A stretch of DNA of 64,000 bases, from assembly GCA_005406025.1 (NCBI GenBank), contig BGZK01001295.1, positions 1 through 64,000 on the forward strand, read 5' to 3'. Shown here one piece after another: positions 1 through 12,131 of this stretch. The position numbers were made by a program, and so were the translations under genes. The notes beneath the pieces were generated by a model that worked only from the letters and a program-made list of their open reading frames with translations, searched no databases and was not told the origin of the DNA. Position 1 is the stretch's first letter, and every line of letters starts with the position of its first letter. This DNA is from Eumeta japonica (taxonomy: Eukaryota > Arthropoda > Insecta > Lepidoptera > Psychidae).

Positions 1-340
1 AGATATGTACAGCGAGAGATAACTATATATATTTAATATTATACTCGAATATGTATTAATGTAAATGTGATGAAATTCGTTGTTTGTGTATGAGACATTA
101 TCTATTGTCATAAAAAATAGTATGATTAAGATGAAAATACTTACTTACTTGCTCTGTCTTACTAATAGCGAAAATATTTCGCGCTCAGGTAAATTCTAGT
201 ATTTCTTAAATGATATAGATGACTTATAAAGTAAACAGTACATTTGATTCGTCTTTTAAGGAAGAACGTAAATTTGTCCATTTGACGCAAGATGCTATTG
301 AACTTTGAAATTTAATTAGCTCACATTGTAGAATTTGGCG
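1..340. other. AT-rich DNA, nothing recognised
   Basis: AT-rich sequence with no reading frame, inverted repeat or repeat family that I can identify. Confidence 0.6.
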
Positions 341-347
341 TCCATCA

Positions 348-548
348 ATGCCTTTCTCTTACTCATTCGACCTACCATTCAGTTCCAAAAATTTACTTAA
401 CTGTACCAGAACAGGCTCTGCTCTTCTTAAAAGAAACCTTTATACATTGCCAATGATTTTGAGTGGAGATTTCAATGTTGATTTGGCAAAAGGCACGATG
501 TTGATTTCAATTAACGAATATTTACAGGACAAATATCCATGGGCATAG
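348..548 (+). mobile_element. Possible endonuclease relic of a retroelement or Helentron
   Basis: A short open frame ends with a hydrophobic strand and SGDFNVDLAKG followed by INEYLQ. This resembles the conserved xGDFNxD strand of the APE-type endonuclease found in many LINEs and in Helentron proteins, followed by the usual helix. About 25 residues are suggestive; the rest is unrecognised. The frame runs straight into the dispersed 3' tail described next, and its last residues are encoded by that tail, so it is not an intact gene. Neither flank shows more of the endonuclease. It could be chance similarity. Confidence 0.3.
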
Positions 549-790
549 GCGGCTCGATTCCTTATCGGACTGTTTCGTTCATCAATGGTTTTGTATTTGT
601 TTTGGTATATACGATGTAATTAGAAAAATGCTACCCTTAAGTGACTTCTTGAGGGAAAACTGCTTTACGAACGAGTGGTAAAGTGTAAATTCACAAAAAA
701 ATTTGATGTATTCCAAGTGTTATTTGTATGAAATAAAGATATTTTGAATTAGAATTTGAAATTTGATTTTGCACATCAATACCGTTAGGG
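526..790 (+). mobile_element. Dispersed retroelement 3' tail, copy 1
   Basis: The stretch opens with GACAAATATCCATGGGCATA and then GGCGGCTCGATT. It continues through GAACGAGTGGTAAAGTGTAA and ends in an AATAAAGATATTTTGAATT-type tail. A second copy with the same order of blocks lies at 17866-18118. This layout matches, from memory, the 3' ends of LINE/SINE repeats common in lepidopteran genomes. The simple GAATTTGAA-like terminus fits target-primed retrotransposition. Confidence 0.65.
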
Positions 791-1084
791 GATTTTTTGA
801 AATCAACATTAAGTTTGAATATGCCGAATGATCCAAATAAAATCTCAACAAAATATGGTACAATAATTGAAGGAGTTTTTTTAGATATTTAGAAAATCTT
901 CCATCAAAAGAATTCATATCATATTTTAGTTACCGCAAATCGATTACGCTACAAATTACGATCAATCAGTGTAAAATTTACAAGAGTAATTTATACACAA
1001 TTATGATTGTAAATGTTATTATTTATTAAGATAGAACAAAAATATTTGTATTTTGTATTATTAACCTGATCTTGATGAAGTTTC
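790..1084. other. AT-rich DNA, nothing recognised
   Basis: A short minus-strand frame overlaps 720-917 but has no recognisable motif and lies partly in the retroelement tail. Confidence 0.6.
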
Positions 1085-1370
1085 TACTTCTGTAGTGTGG
1101 TGTTATTATGTCTTTGTTATTATTAAATTATTATTAGTAATTTTATAGTTACAATCGTACTATTGACTCTCTCTCTCTTACTTTTGCTTTCGATCTAACT
1201 TACTCTTTCATACCATATTTTCCTCTCTTTCCTTCCATTCAATTTTTATCACCCACTCTAACACCGATTTTTCTCTAAACAAAACAAACGATAAACATGG
1301 CTGACATAGTAAAATAAAATTAATGACTTTTAAATCTTCTAGTTACAAAAAATCATACAGATAAACGTAC
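1085..1370 (+). mobile_element. Dispersed repeat, member of an inverted pair
   Basis: A CT-rich block reads CTTTTGCTTTCG, then ACCATATTTTCCTCT and CTCTAACACCG, followed by a CTTCTAGTTA block. The reverse complement of 34005-34230 gives the same blocks in the same order: CTTTTGCTTCCG, ACCATATTTTCCTCT, CTCTAACACTG, CTCTAGTTA. The two are therefore diverged copies of one repeat in opposite orientation. No terminal structure or coding potential is seen, so the class is unknown. Confidence 0.5.
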
Positions 1371-1434
1371 AATAAATAAATAGTAACCTGTATTTTATTT
1401 GATAATGAGTTCTATCACTTCTCTTTTAATTTTA

Positions 1435-2400
1435 TCAAAATTAGTTTCGATAGCTCTACTTTGACCAATTTCTGAGTGATGTTTCTGTGCGCACGCCAGC
1501 AGCATGCGTGCGTGCGTGCGTGCGTGTGTATATGTCTGTGTCTTTCACACTTTTGAACGGATTAACTGATATAAACATAGATTACGACATTCAAAAAGAG
1601 CCATTCAACTTAGACTTCCTGAAAAGTTGTATTCAGTAAACGAAATTTATAGATTGTTTTTATAAACAAGTTTTAGACTACTCTACCGATTGATATTTAA
1701 ATCAAATCAATTGTTTTCCCAAAAAGAGTTGCGTCGATTCCTATGGTATGCATAAAATCGGTTTATTTGTTTAAAAAATATCGTTCGAGAAAAATATCTC
1801 AAAAAATGGTTTTCTAGAATATTTTTTAAACTGTTTTACCGATAAATTAAAAAATCTAACCAGCTTTGCAAATGAGCATATTAACCGATCGTTGCACACA
1901 GCATTAAAATCGGTTAGCTCACTCAAGAGATATCATTAACGTGAACGTTAATTTAACGTAAAAAAAGTGTTTTATTTTGACATTTACGCTTAAAAAAAGT
2001 ATTTATCCGAAATAACTTGTAAAATTCTTTTATTCGTGTTAGATTATGTTTAGTACTCAATTATTTTTTTTCTTTAGAAAACGGATCGAATGCCGCAAAG
2101 CGGATCAAAATTGAGAAACTAGTTCAAAAGATACCGTAGATGCATATGAAAAATAAAATAACTTTCTTTTCAATACAAGTCGGAGAGCTCAAAAAAGCAC
2201 TAAAACCGATCATTTGAGCTCAAAGAGGTCAATCAATTACTGCTACTTACACCGTTGCACGTTTTGTGCTCGAAAGTAGTAAGACGTTTTAAGAATGCTC
2301 TGCTGGGTCAATTTTATACGTAGAAACAATAAAAAATCCTTCACTTAACATAGGTAGGTCTTAAAAAAGAGTGCATCTCATTTCGCACTTTGATGTTTCA
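1435..2400 (-). mobile_element. AC-microsatellite family, copy 1 (reverse)
   Basis: Read on the minus strand this contains the family blocks: a GATCCGCTTTGCGGCATTCG segment (plus 2085-2110), 'AAGTCTAAGTTGAATGG', 'GTTAATCCGTTCAAAAGT', and an ACACGCACGC microsatellite (plus 1500-1535). The same order is seen on the plus strand at 32330-33190 and 53960-55165. The microsatellite belongs to the repeat rather than being a separate locus. No protein is encoded and the transposition class is unknown. Confidence 0.6.
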
Positions 2401-2599
2401 ATCGACATCTCTCATAGACTTTTGTTTGTTTTGTAGTGCCAATACAATACAAGTAAAGAAGTAAACCAGGAAATCATGAATTTGGAATTCCTTGGATATT
2501 CCTTGGAAATAGTTGAAGCCATCGAGCTAAAATTAATATTGAATATTAATTTATAGTTGATACTTCTGAGAAGAAAGGGCCTTAACACACATATATGGA

Positions 2600-2885
2600 T
2601 AAAAAAAGTATTCTTATCTTTTTTTAGGGATCTGTACCCATAAGAGCCATCGACACCTTGCTACTAAGCCTATGTCATCGGTCCGTCCGTCTATCTGACC
2701 TATTTTTGTAGAGCCGTATCTTTGGAACAGTTACTAGGTTGTTGAAATTTACATAGAAACTGTGTTACTGTCGATGATATCTTAACACGTGAAAGAATTG
2801 TTTTTCAACGTTTATTTTTGTCCTTGATCTATTGTTAAAATGCGTACATATATGAAGGTTAAACTTGGTGTGATTATTGTGCCAA
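2600..2885 (+). mobile_element. Relic of the GGGATCCGTACCC / GTCCGTCCGTC family
   Basis: AGGGATCTGTACCC is followed after about 50 bp by GGTCCGTCCGTCTATCTGAC, then GAGCCGTATCTTTGGAACAG and GTTGAAATTTACATAG. This order matches, from memory, a very abundant lepidopteran repeat. A relic in the opposite orientation lies near 60455-60620. Confidence 0.5.
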
Positions 2886-3920
2886 TTTTAAAATTAAACA
2901 ACAAGTAAAAAAAACTAGGAAAGTATGAGCCGAGCTTATGCTAAGGATTCCGAAATAAGTGGGAAAAAAACAATTTTTAGTAAATATATTAATAAGTACT
3001 ACGGAACTCTTGGTACTAAAATCAGACTCGCACATAGCCGTTTATTATTTCCTTATGAAATACCAAGTCCTAAACAACAAAAATACTATTTTCTTAGCGA
3101 AAATTCAACTGTAAACGTTAATAACTGTAACATGATTATAAAATTTAATATCGTTTCATTATAAATGGACGGTCTCGTCAAACTTCGGTAAAAGGCTAAA
3201 ACGGTGCCTTGATTAATTAAGAAAACAGCAGTTAATTAATAACTTGGGGAAAGTGAAAGTTCCGAACCGATATTATGAGAAAACCCTTAATCGGGAAATC
3301 GTATACGAATTTATGCGTAGCTTTCTTAAATGCTTCCTATGAAACACTTACGTATTATAGTAAATAACTAAGTCATTTTATTTTTGATAATAAATACGAT
3401 ATAATATTGTATATGTTTTCAAAATATGCAGTACTTGTACACTGAATATTTAGTAAAATTTAATAAAAAATTAAAATATACTTAACGATACTAAAGATCG
3501 CTCATTTGGAAAAAAAAATTAAAATGAAATGTAAAATAAAAAAGTGTATTCTGACTCGGTTTGCGACAATTCATTTTGGTGTCTAAGTAAAACCTTTCTA
3601 GGAAAAAAAAATGTGAAATCAAGTACTCAGCACAAAGTGTTTGTCGTTCTATATGCATAAACGATCTGCCCTATTTAGAATTATTGAATAGATTTCAATG
3701 CAATAGTTGCTGTTATGGTCTTGGTTTCTTAAGATAATTCATATATTATTTAAATTTTGAAATTTTTTAACATTACAGTTACTACATTACATTTTGTCCA
3801 CCAATTTTCTTCACTGGTTTCTCACTCTAGCTGAATCATTATTGAAGGAAAATATTTCTAACTGTAGTGATAATTTAGTATTTATATACATTAATTTGTA
3901 TAAGATCAACAAAACATTTA
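2886..3920. other. AT-rich DNA, nothing recognised
   Basis: An ATG-initiated frame at 2925-3164 (79 codons) shows no domain, signal peptide or splice-site context. The rest is AT-rich and featureless. Confidence 0.55.
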
Positions 3921-4086
3921 TAGTACAACGCATGAAACTCTGCCGCTCTGAAATGCCTGCGAGTAATGTAATGCGCAGGTTTAACGCTCACCGAGCCTAC
4001 GTTCTTCTCCCCCGCGTGCCAATTTTACGCCATTGCTACGCTTTTGTTACTAACTTCATAGCGGCAGAGTTGCGTGAAGTGTTCTG
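3921..4086 (-). mobile_element. TA-flanked MITE, copy 1
   Basis: This 166-bp element has terminal inverted repeats of about 24 bp. The left end reads TAGTACAACGCATGAAACTC and the right end is a diverged reverse complement finishing GTGTTCTG. TA dinucleotides sit on both sides (3919-3920 and 4087-4088), as expected for target-site duplication in the Tc1/mariner/pogo superfamily. Two relatives lie at 6747-6912 and 15934-16091; this copy is inverted relative to them. It is too short to encode a transposase. Confidence 0.75.
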
Positions 4087-4089
4087 TAA

Positions 4090-6397
4090 ATCATTAGACA
4101 TGAAAAAGACAGCCCTTTATAATCTAGCTATTGTAACTGAAAACTCAATTATTTATTGCATTGCCCAACTTGACGTGTAATTTTAATAAATGTTTTAGAT
4201 GATGGGGTCGAAACTAATAATAGAAAGTTTAGAGTTAGTAAATGATAACCCCGCCATCCTTAGATTTATATTATGATATAAGTGATATAGATATTATATT
4301 ATATGATACTGACCTTTAGCATAGCTTTTGAAAATTGATCTAAAATCAGTTGTTACCATATATTGGAATGGACGCAAACGGTTCGGTTATACAAGGGATT
4401 TCTCATGAAAAGTCAACTCTGCATTTAAACTTTTTTTAAAAATATATAGAGTCTTGGAAGACTCGTATCGGCGTATCTCAACTCGTATCGAAGAACGTTT
4501 CGGCATTTTCCAACTTAAGCTTCCTTATGTTTTGGTTTGGAGTTGCTAAAAAGGCTAAATATGTGTGTTGCTTAACTTTATCATGGTGAAGAAACACACT
4601 CTTTCTGTTCATCAGGCAAGATTTTGTCTCAATTTCTTATATTAATTTCATTTAATCATAATTCATTTGCATCAATTTAATCATAAGATTACAGACTTTA
4701 AAAAGGATGTCACGATACAGCAAAGGCTCTGATAGATCATTGTCCATTAGATATAAGAACAAGTAGTTAAACAAGGAATTACAATCAAACAGTATGATTT
4801 ATATTAGAACGACATTTCATTCCAATACTTATTTCTTATTATTTATTAATATGTCTTTGTCTGTGTAGCTTGTCTGTGTTTCGATTATGTCACTTAAAAA
4901 CGCCAATGATGAAAAATATTTCTAACCAAATTGGAATTCAGTTTGGTTAAACATATTTCCTTGAGATAGATGGATAATTCGTTGCATTAACAAATAAAGT
5001 TAATATTAAAATACCGAATCTTAATAAAATATGAATATATACAGTATTGGTTTAGATTATATGTCACTACAATAATCCTCATATAACACGGTTAATTGAA
5101 ATAAATAAGAAAGTAAATTATTAATATTTGATACTGTGATAATTGTAGTAAATTTGATATAGCTAGCAAAAGTTTAAATAGCTCAGAAGGATTATATCAA
5201 TCACAATACAATTTTCTTAACTTGTCGAAATTAAAAGATAAAATGAAACAACCTATTTGATCAGTATAACCATTTCAGTTTAGAAAACGATAAGTAAATA
5301 TATGCATTATTTTGACCAACTTAACTTTCGTGATCCAACCAAATTTAGCCAACTGCCCTGATTCGTTCTATAATGAGGCATATTAATAATGTATAATTTA
5401 TGAATTTTGAATTAGAATTTATGAATTTATCAAATACCAAAAAGAATTTTTATCTTTCAGCACACATTCACGCTTATAAATAAGTGTGTTTAACTGAACT
5501 AACTGACTGACTGGATTGAGCCAGACTAAGGTCGCTGAATTTATATTAAGTAATAACTTATTCTCCTTCATCAATTCAATTGCAGAATAGAAAACAATGA
5601 CAGCTGCCAAAAGTTCTATTTTAATAACAAAACTTTATTTTATCAAGAAATTATGACTAAAATTATGAATATTTGGCGTCTTCCAGTCATTCAACCATAC
5701 ATAGCTCATCACCATCCAGTGCTTCGGCAATTGTTTAGAAATAGCCTGTTCGCTTATTTTTTTACAGACATGGTACCAGGCATACATTATAAAGAAAAAG
5801 AACGAAAACAAGAATAGGAATATAATTGTTGTATATCCAGCACACGGGCGGAACCACACACGATTTGCATTTATGTAATCCATAGATAATAAATCCAAAC
5901 ACTTGCACATTAGCAAAAAAAAAACTCCAAGGCATCCATAACCATAACCAATAAAAATTTGAAATTCAACATTTATTTCATTGTGTATATGCCTACCAAA
6001 ATGAGTTTTTAAGTGAGATCCAAAGGAGGAAGAAAAGAATCTACATAATCTAAATGTTGAGATAAATTATTTCATAACACAGTGTCCTTTAGTACGGATA
6101 ATATTTCTTTTTCAGACGTAGATCCTTGTAAGATTTAGTGCCTTAGGGTTAAAGGGGAAAACTATCAAAAAGAACTTGTCATCGTGAATGTTCAGCATTG
6201 AGTCAGACTAAAAATTTTCCATTCGGTCAAATAATTTTATTTCAGGCAATAAACGTTCTGCAGAATTCATCAATTTAAAAGGTAAAATGCCCAGAATAAT
6301 CTGCCTACAATGATTTTGTACATGAATTCTAAGAAATAACTTTGTTATTTGAAATATAATGTGATATATGACTTTCAAAAGTTTACGGAATATAAAA
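4090..6397. other. AT-rich DNA, no confident feature
   Basis: No repeat family or gene is recognised. A 93-codon minus-strand frame at 5635-5916 has one hydrophobic stretch made of phenylalanine and leucine codons from a T-rich tract. It has no family resemblance and is probably chance. Confidence 0.5.
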
Positions 6398-6460
6398 AAA
6401 ACCAATCAAGTACGAATAGGACTCGCACCTTTAGGGTTGCGTAAAAATGAATGAATGAAT
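6398..6460 (+). mobile_element. Short relic of the GGCCAAG...GGACTCG family end
   Basis: AACCAATCAAGTACGAATAG, then GACTCGCACCTTTAGGGTTGCG, resembles the opening of the long family at 59430 and 39910 and a common lepidopteran repeat end remembered as CCAAGTGCGAGTCGGACTCG. Only the terminus is recognisable; it then runs into an ATGA simple repeat. Confidence 0.4.
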
Positions 6461-6746
6461 GTATGTAGATATTCTATCTATTAAGAATCTTGAGTAATTT
6501 TTGTTTGTTTGTGATACCGATCCTGGTGAAATATTTGCTCCAGAAACACCACAACTTTTACCTCTATTAAAAAATTTTCGAATCTTCGTGAAAATATACA
6601 CGATTTCCGCACAAAAACTTCTCAGTACTCTTTAAATTTTACAAGAGGTTTTATTGAGAATCAAATTTCAAGCGTTGACTTAAAATTTGGTAAGAGTAGT
6701 AATGTAGCTTAGACGTTGCTCGAACAACGTTACAATGTACTGTACA

Positions 6747-6912
6747 CAGTACAACGCACTAATCTCTGCCGCTGTGAAATTAGTCACGAAAGCGTCGCAA
6801 TGGCATAAAATAGACAAACGGGACAGAAGAAGGAAGGGTCGGGTAGCGTTAAACTTGCGCAATGTGTTATTCACTGACAAATCAGAGTGGCAGAGTTTCG
6901 CGTGTTGTACTG
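6747..6912 (+). mobile_element. TA-flanked MITE, copy 2
   Basis: A 166-bp element begins CAGTACAACGCACTAATCTC and ends with the inverted partner GCAGAGTTTCGCGTGTTGTA followed by CTG. TA follows the right end; the left flank is CA, probably a mutated TA. The interior (GTGAAATTAGTCACGAAAGC, AGAAGAAGGAAGGGTCGG) matches the copy at 15934 closely, so the two are the same family in the same orientation. Short frames on both strands here are by-products of the element. Confidence 0.8.
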
Positions 6913-6914
6913 TA

Positions 6915-8985
6915 ACTTACACTTTTAAAGCTATCGAAAGACTGGTTTATACACTGCGAAACAAGACGTAGATCTGCTTCTGACCATTTTGATTGGAAAT
7001 AGTAATAAACAATGTTCTGTAATTATTCTTTCGCCACCACCCTTCAATATTTGACCACAGGTGAGATCAGACTTACTCTATGTGCTCTATGAGCGGCGTA
7101 AACGTGTGCCATGTTAATATGCTTTTTTTAACCCAGTCTGTCCGTACATTTATGTGAATAAAATCTTGTAATCGATTTTCAACTCACTTCTCACTATCCA
7201 ATTTAGGTACTTGAAATTTTGCATGCTTGCTTGCTTGCGATAACAAAACAATAATACTATCGATCTGATCTGTTTATAAAGCCCAGAGGTGGTTAGTGGA
7301 ACTCTTAAACTAATGATATTCGTGAATTATTCCATTATCATCTAAAATCTCTATCTATATCTCACTACAGCAATTTGTTTAAATAGGGTTAATTCGTATG
7401 TTAGATATTGTCTTCCGTTGCAACAGAGTGTATATAAATGCCAGTATTTTCAAACGTAACGTGTTTCAATACCTGTTACCACTTCGATTTACATCGCTTT
7501 TTACCAAATGCGATGTTTTTTGAAAACGATTCTTCTAAAACCAATTCGTTTCATATCTACGAGAGATATGATGAAACGTTTCCATAAAAGGAATTCAATG
7601 GTTTCAGTAGGTACATCGATGCTTTCAGCATAATCACGCCGAGTGCACTATTGTACTAAAAATGCCTTGGCCATTTTTCAGAAAAATATTTTTACATTTA
7701 TATTTTTTATCTAAGCTAATACGATGAAATAGAAAAAAAAATAGTTCACTGCAGTTTTTTGACAATACGAGTAGGTATAAAATTTTATGGATTTTTGAAG
7801 GTTAAAATTTAATATAAGAATATTGTTCCTAAGTAATTGTTTCTATTCGCAACGACAGTACTGCAAATGATTATTTTATTAAAAATATCGATAATGATTA
7901 AAATTTTAAATTTAAAATAATAGTAACCAATACTATAAAGAAACATTCCTTGGAGATTATTTATATCACTTTACTGGCTGATTGCTTTTTTCAATTCGCG
8001 CGGGGTTTCAATGAGATCAATTCTGTGGCAGTTTAACGTGATCTTTAAGAATGTCCTATTCATGGTCAATCTGAATCTCTTGCTTTAAGAACGGGCATTA
8101 GAAAAGCCTTCCCTATCCTGCTGATTAAATATAATAATGTTCTAAGGACTTATTTAAATATAAAGGGTTTAAAAATATGATATTTGGAACTATTTTAAAC
8201 ATGATTTCATAAAATCCAGTGCTAAATCACTTTACATGCTTATCCATAAAAGTAAATATTAAAAAAAAAATGAAGTTGTAGAATCAGAATATAAATATTT
8301 CGATTAATTTCAATATAATTTTTAGGAAACATAATCAAAACACATGTGAATAAATGTATGACAAAACATATTAATTAAATAATAATTAATTTAAGTTAGC
8401 AGCAGCAGGACTTTCTGGAAAATTTTATATTATTAAAATTCTTTATAGTTAAATGAGTTCTTAGAACATCACTTCAATCAATTGACAGATGGAGGAATTT
8501 TTTTCTTACGCCAGATCTTAGACTAAAGTTAGGGTATTTAATTGTTTGCATACTGATTTTTCTGAAATAAAATTCAAATGATCTCACCAAGTGAGTCGGA
8601 ACAATTTTCGGATTACATATTACAATAGTTAGTCATACACTTTTGTGAATGACTTACGTAGAAATAGATATATAACTAAACTACTAAAATTAAGTTGAAT
8701 ATGTCAAAGATCTACTGGAATGCCACCCGGTTATTAAATTGATAACTTATTCAGCAGCCGTATTTGAAAGATTCACCGAATGTTTTTCAGCTCGAAACCT
8801 TCAAATCAAAATCGAATTCGGCGATTTTAAAATATTTTAATAATAACCTTACCGTGGCGAAGTACAATGGATTCAGTCCATGAATATCTAAAACGTTTGA
8901 ATTGTTACAGATACAGTCTCGACGTCCATTCAAATCGGTATCGCATCGGAGGATCTTACGTTTCGCTTTTCCATCCTCAAAGAAA
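6915..8985. other. AT-rich DNA, nothing firmly recognised
   Basis: A short 12-bp stem occurs near 7547-7577 (CGTTTCATATCT against AGATATGATGAAACG). Around 7130-7250 a CTGTCCGTACATTTATGTG segment hints at an old repeat. Nothing else is supported. Confidence 0.45.
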
Positions 8986-8989
8986 ACAG

Positions 8990-9260
8990 AACTTATGAAT
9001 CGTGCGCTCGTGAAAAATTATCTTTTAACAACTATCCACCGCGTCTATAACAGCCTTTGAATTCTGTTCATTACAAATTCCCCGCGATCCGGCTATGATT
9101 AATGATACAAATTTAAGTTCTGTTTAAGAAGTACGATCACGTCTCCGAGATTCGTCTTCAATTAATACCGCTTAACAGAGAAAATGGGGACGACCGCGTA
9201 TTTCACCTTCAGCGGCGGCGGTCTTCTCGCTGAACGCGTTAGAGGAGAGGTTATTTGCAA
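8990..9260. promoter_or_regulatory. GC-rich island, candidate regulatory element
   Basis: A run richer in GC and CpG than its flanks, with CCCCGCGATCCGGCTATGAT, ATTAATGAT and AATTAAT homeodomain-like cores, then CAGCGGCGGCGGTCTTCTCG. No open frame or splice structure is convincing and no repeat family is recognised. GATCCGGCTATxATTA also occurs in the island near 44850 (GATCCGGCTATTATTATG), a shared motif that may be functional or may be coincidence. Confidence 0.3.
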
Positions 9261-10032
9261 AGATCTATATCTAGATTACTCTTAAATATTCGCATTTCTG
9301 TCTTCGATTCCCTTTGCCTTTTTTTTTATTCCTGTAAGAGGTACTTATTCACCTGATATCTTTTATACTTAAAAGTATTTCCTGAACAAAATAACAAAAA
9401 ATCTCGTTCGTCAATCTGAATATCTTCAACGATAGAATTATGCAAATATTATTATTACTAATAATATTAATAATAATGGTTTAATGTGCAATAGGATAGT
9501 TCTCCAATAAAATCGATAAATGACCATCGAAAGTAAAAAAATATAACTTTACGTAATTGGCGATTTTTTTATATAATATATAGAGTTAAAGATCTTTATT
9601 TTAGCTGACAAGGTGGTCCCTAACTTGTCTTACTTTCAATCAAAATTGTCGAATAATAAGAAAAATCAATTAATGGGGAGTGATCTTTAGGTGGACAAAT
9701 GGTTGTTAACTTTTATATATTTATTATTTTTGCGAAGGCACATTAATTATAGTTATATAATATATAGAAATAGTTATCAATTTTTTTCAACAAAATAAAT
9801 TCATTCATTGAAAAAATTAGTTTGTAGCATTTGGAGCTTATTTAAAATCACAGCAGCTATTTTCGGCTCTTATATTTTAAAAAATTGCGACACCGTTACG
9901 TTTTTTGGTTTGCACGTGATATAAAAAAATGTGTGTCAGCTCCGACGCACGACTGGAGTTTACTCCTTAAGTACGATTGTCTAAACATACGCAAAAAGAG
10001 TTTATTTAACTGAAAAATTTCGTTTTGACTAA

Positions 10033-10325
10033 AAATTTAAGAAAAATGATTAAAGATAAAATTTTTTTAGCCTATCTACAATTATTTCATTTTCATTTTA
10101 GTAAAAAACGAAGATTTATTATAACTACAATTATTAAAATATTATGGAAAGTATTTTGAATAAATTTTGTGTTTTACCAATAATTTAAGAAAAACCATTA
10201 GAGAAGAAATTTTTAACCTATCTACAATTATTTTGTATTTTTAATTTTAAGTAAAAGACGAAGATTTATTATAATTAAAATTATAAAAATATTATCAAGA
10301 AGTATTTAAAATTATTTTGATAATA
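10033..10325. repeat. Tandem duplication, ~148-bp unit, two copies
   Basis: The order ATTTAAGAAAAA, CCTATCTACAATTATTT, then ACGAAGATTTATTATAA occurs twice, starting near 10035 and 10183. The units are diverged by substitutions and small indels, so the duplication is not recent. Confidence 0.75.
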
Positions 10326-10644
10326 TTGTCTTATTATTAAAATTATTTACGTTATAATAATAATTCATTAAATAAATTATTATAATAACCTTGAAAAATT
10401 ATAACCTACCGAGCAACCACGTGTTCATTTGATATTCCAGCATTATTATCTACACCACTTTCTTCCATAGTTTATATCAATTGCACTTCACCAAATATAA
10501 TAATAATGCATATAAAATTTCATAATAATAGTAATTATTAATAATTATAGTAGTAAATCAAATGTTAATAATAAATATTTACATTGTAAAAGAAAACTTT
10601 AAAACACAAACAAAACAGTGGTGACGATTCGTATTAGAATTGTA

Positions 10645-10647
<3 letters not shown>

Positions 10648-10681
<34 letters not shown>
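10648..10681. repeat. (TA)n microsatellite
   Basis: About 17 uninterrupted TA units. Confidence 0.95.
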
Positions 10682-10684
<3 letters not shown>

Positions 10685-10819
10685 GTTGACTATATTTTAT
10701 AATATATACTGACAAGGCTGACTACAGTATACAGACAAGTATACAAGTATACACATACACGCGATTGAAAAGTGAAAGGTACGCCAATACGTTGCGCACC
10801 AAAAACGTAACGCGGATTC

Positions 10820-12096
10820 ATCAGTAAATTTTACTCCTCAAATTTTTCTCATAACGTAAACTTTAAAAACTTTAATAAAATAAATTTGGTTAATAACATT
10901 GACAATAGAAAACTGATATATCGTTACTTTACCCATAATACTTATTATAATTATTCCCTCATTTATAATTTTCACGAGTGAATGATAGCGAGGGAATGAC
11001 GTAAATCAAATATAATCAACAAAATGTGGTTATAGATAATCTGAGTTGATTTGTAATCGAAAGCTAATATTGTACCTCCTAAAAGCTGCAAAGTTATTGC
11101 AAAATAAAACAATTATCTTTTGCAAACTTCAAATGAGAAATGAAATTAAACTAATTTATACAAAAATCACTGTACTTCATTAAATATTTTCGCCTCGGGC
11201 AATAATGATCATAAGGTCACACTGACAGAATTTCTAACTGTTAATAATTTATTAAGGTAGTAGCGAAAAGTCAAATGCAAAAATACTGAACAAGTGTTTA
11301 TAAAATGTGATTGCAAGATTTTGTTTTGGTGGGACAAAGGTAAAAAATCAATTATCGAATAATTTATTGTTATTTATTCATTGAAAGTAATATTTATTGT
11401 TAAATGTAGTATTTTCAAAGTAAAACATAGTATCATAGGTAATATTTTTGTATAACGAGCTGATTTATTTTAATTTAATAATTTTTAAGGTATTCAGTCA
11501 ATTGATATTCTTCATCTTGGAACGAAAACCCTTAAATCATGCACGGTACATTTAATTATAGTTCTATAGTGTTCATAAAAAAATAATAAGCTGATGTCAT
11601 ACTGTTAATAACACATGGAACTAGGTAGTATGGACCCGATTCTCGATTTTTTTTTGGAGAACTACCCAATTAACATCAAAAGGAATATTTAACAATGCAA
11701 TAATATCGAAAGATTATCGTAATTTTATATGCTACAAATGATAACGTATTTGCTTTAGGGATATCAAAATTTAATTCAGCATTGCCGTTGGTTCTTTTAT
11801 AACCTCTCGATACCGTTTCTAATATGGGGAGATGGCAGATTTGATGGAAGTCCACGTTTCGCAGTGCACAAACTTGACAGGCCGCAAGTCTGCCGATCTG
11901 TTCAAGTAAGGCTCGCACGACGCAAGTTTTTCTTTACCGTTACTGAACGGCGGTGCTGAATAAGCATCCGTAGCTGAATTTAAAAAACCTCATTGGAACA
12001 TACGCAGGACCGAACTGGCGAACATCAGATTGGGAGTAGTACTATGGCACCCCCTGTTATTATTTTATTGTTGTGTTACGTATATTGTAAACAAAA
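10820..12096. other. Mostly AT-rich; 11660-12060 possibly an old repeat
   Basis: Most of the stretch is featureless. At 11780-12050 base composition rises (CAAGTAAGGCTCGCACGACG, TAGTACTATGGCACCCCCTG), which is reminiscent of lepidopteran LINE 3' regions, and an 80-codon minus frame crosses it. I cannot assign either. Confidence 0.35.
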
Positions 12097-12131
12097 AGCC
12101 ACACTTTTTTTCTCACAAAAAAAGTATGGCT
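12097..12131. repeat. Short hairpin, 15-bp arms
   Basis: AGCCACACTTTTTTT and AAAAAAAGTATGGCT pair with one mismatch around a 5-nt loop. Confidence 0.6.

Larger units (their letters stand above)
9893..10815. mobile_element. Possible non-autonomous DNA element with inverted ends
   Basis: The left edge (CCGTTACGTTTTTTGGTTTG, 9893) and the right edge read in reverse (CCGCGTTACGTTTTTGGTGC, ending 10815) are imperfect inverted repeats of about 25 bp, roughly 920 bp apart. The interior is AT-rich and non-coding and contains a ~148-bp tandem duplication and a (TA)n tract. No target-site duplication was resolved, so the boundaries are tentative. Confidence 0.35.

Noticed and set aside
3794..4180. Longest open frame, 128 codons
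   Set aside because: It starts at TTG rather than ATG and over 40% of it is the MITE at 3921-4086; no domain is visible.
5635..5916. 93-codon minus frame with one hydrophobic segment
   Set aside because: The hydrophobic run is translated from a T-rich tract; no receptor or channel motif, no second segment and no splice context.
11676..11918. 80-codon minus frame
   Set aside because: No motif; composition suggests an old retroelement tail, but I could not identify it.
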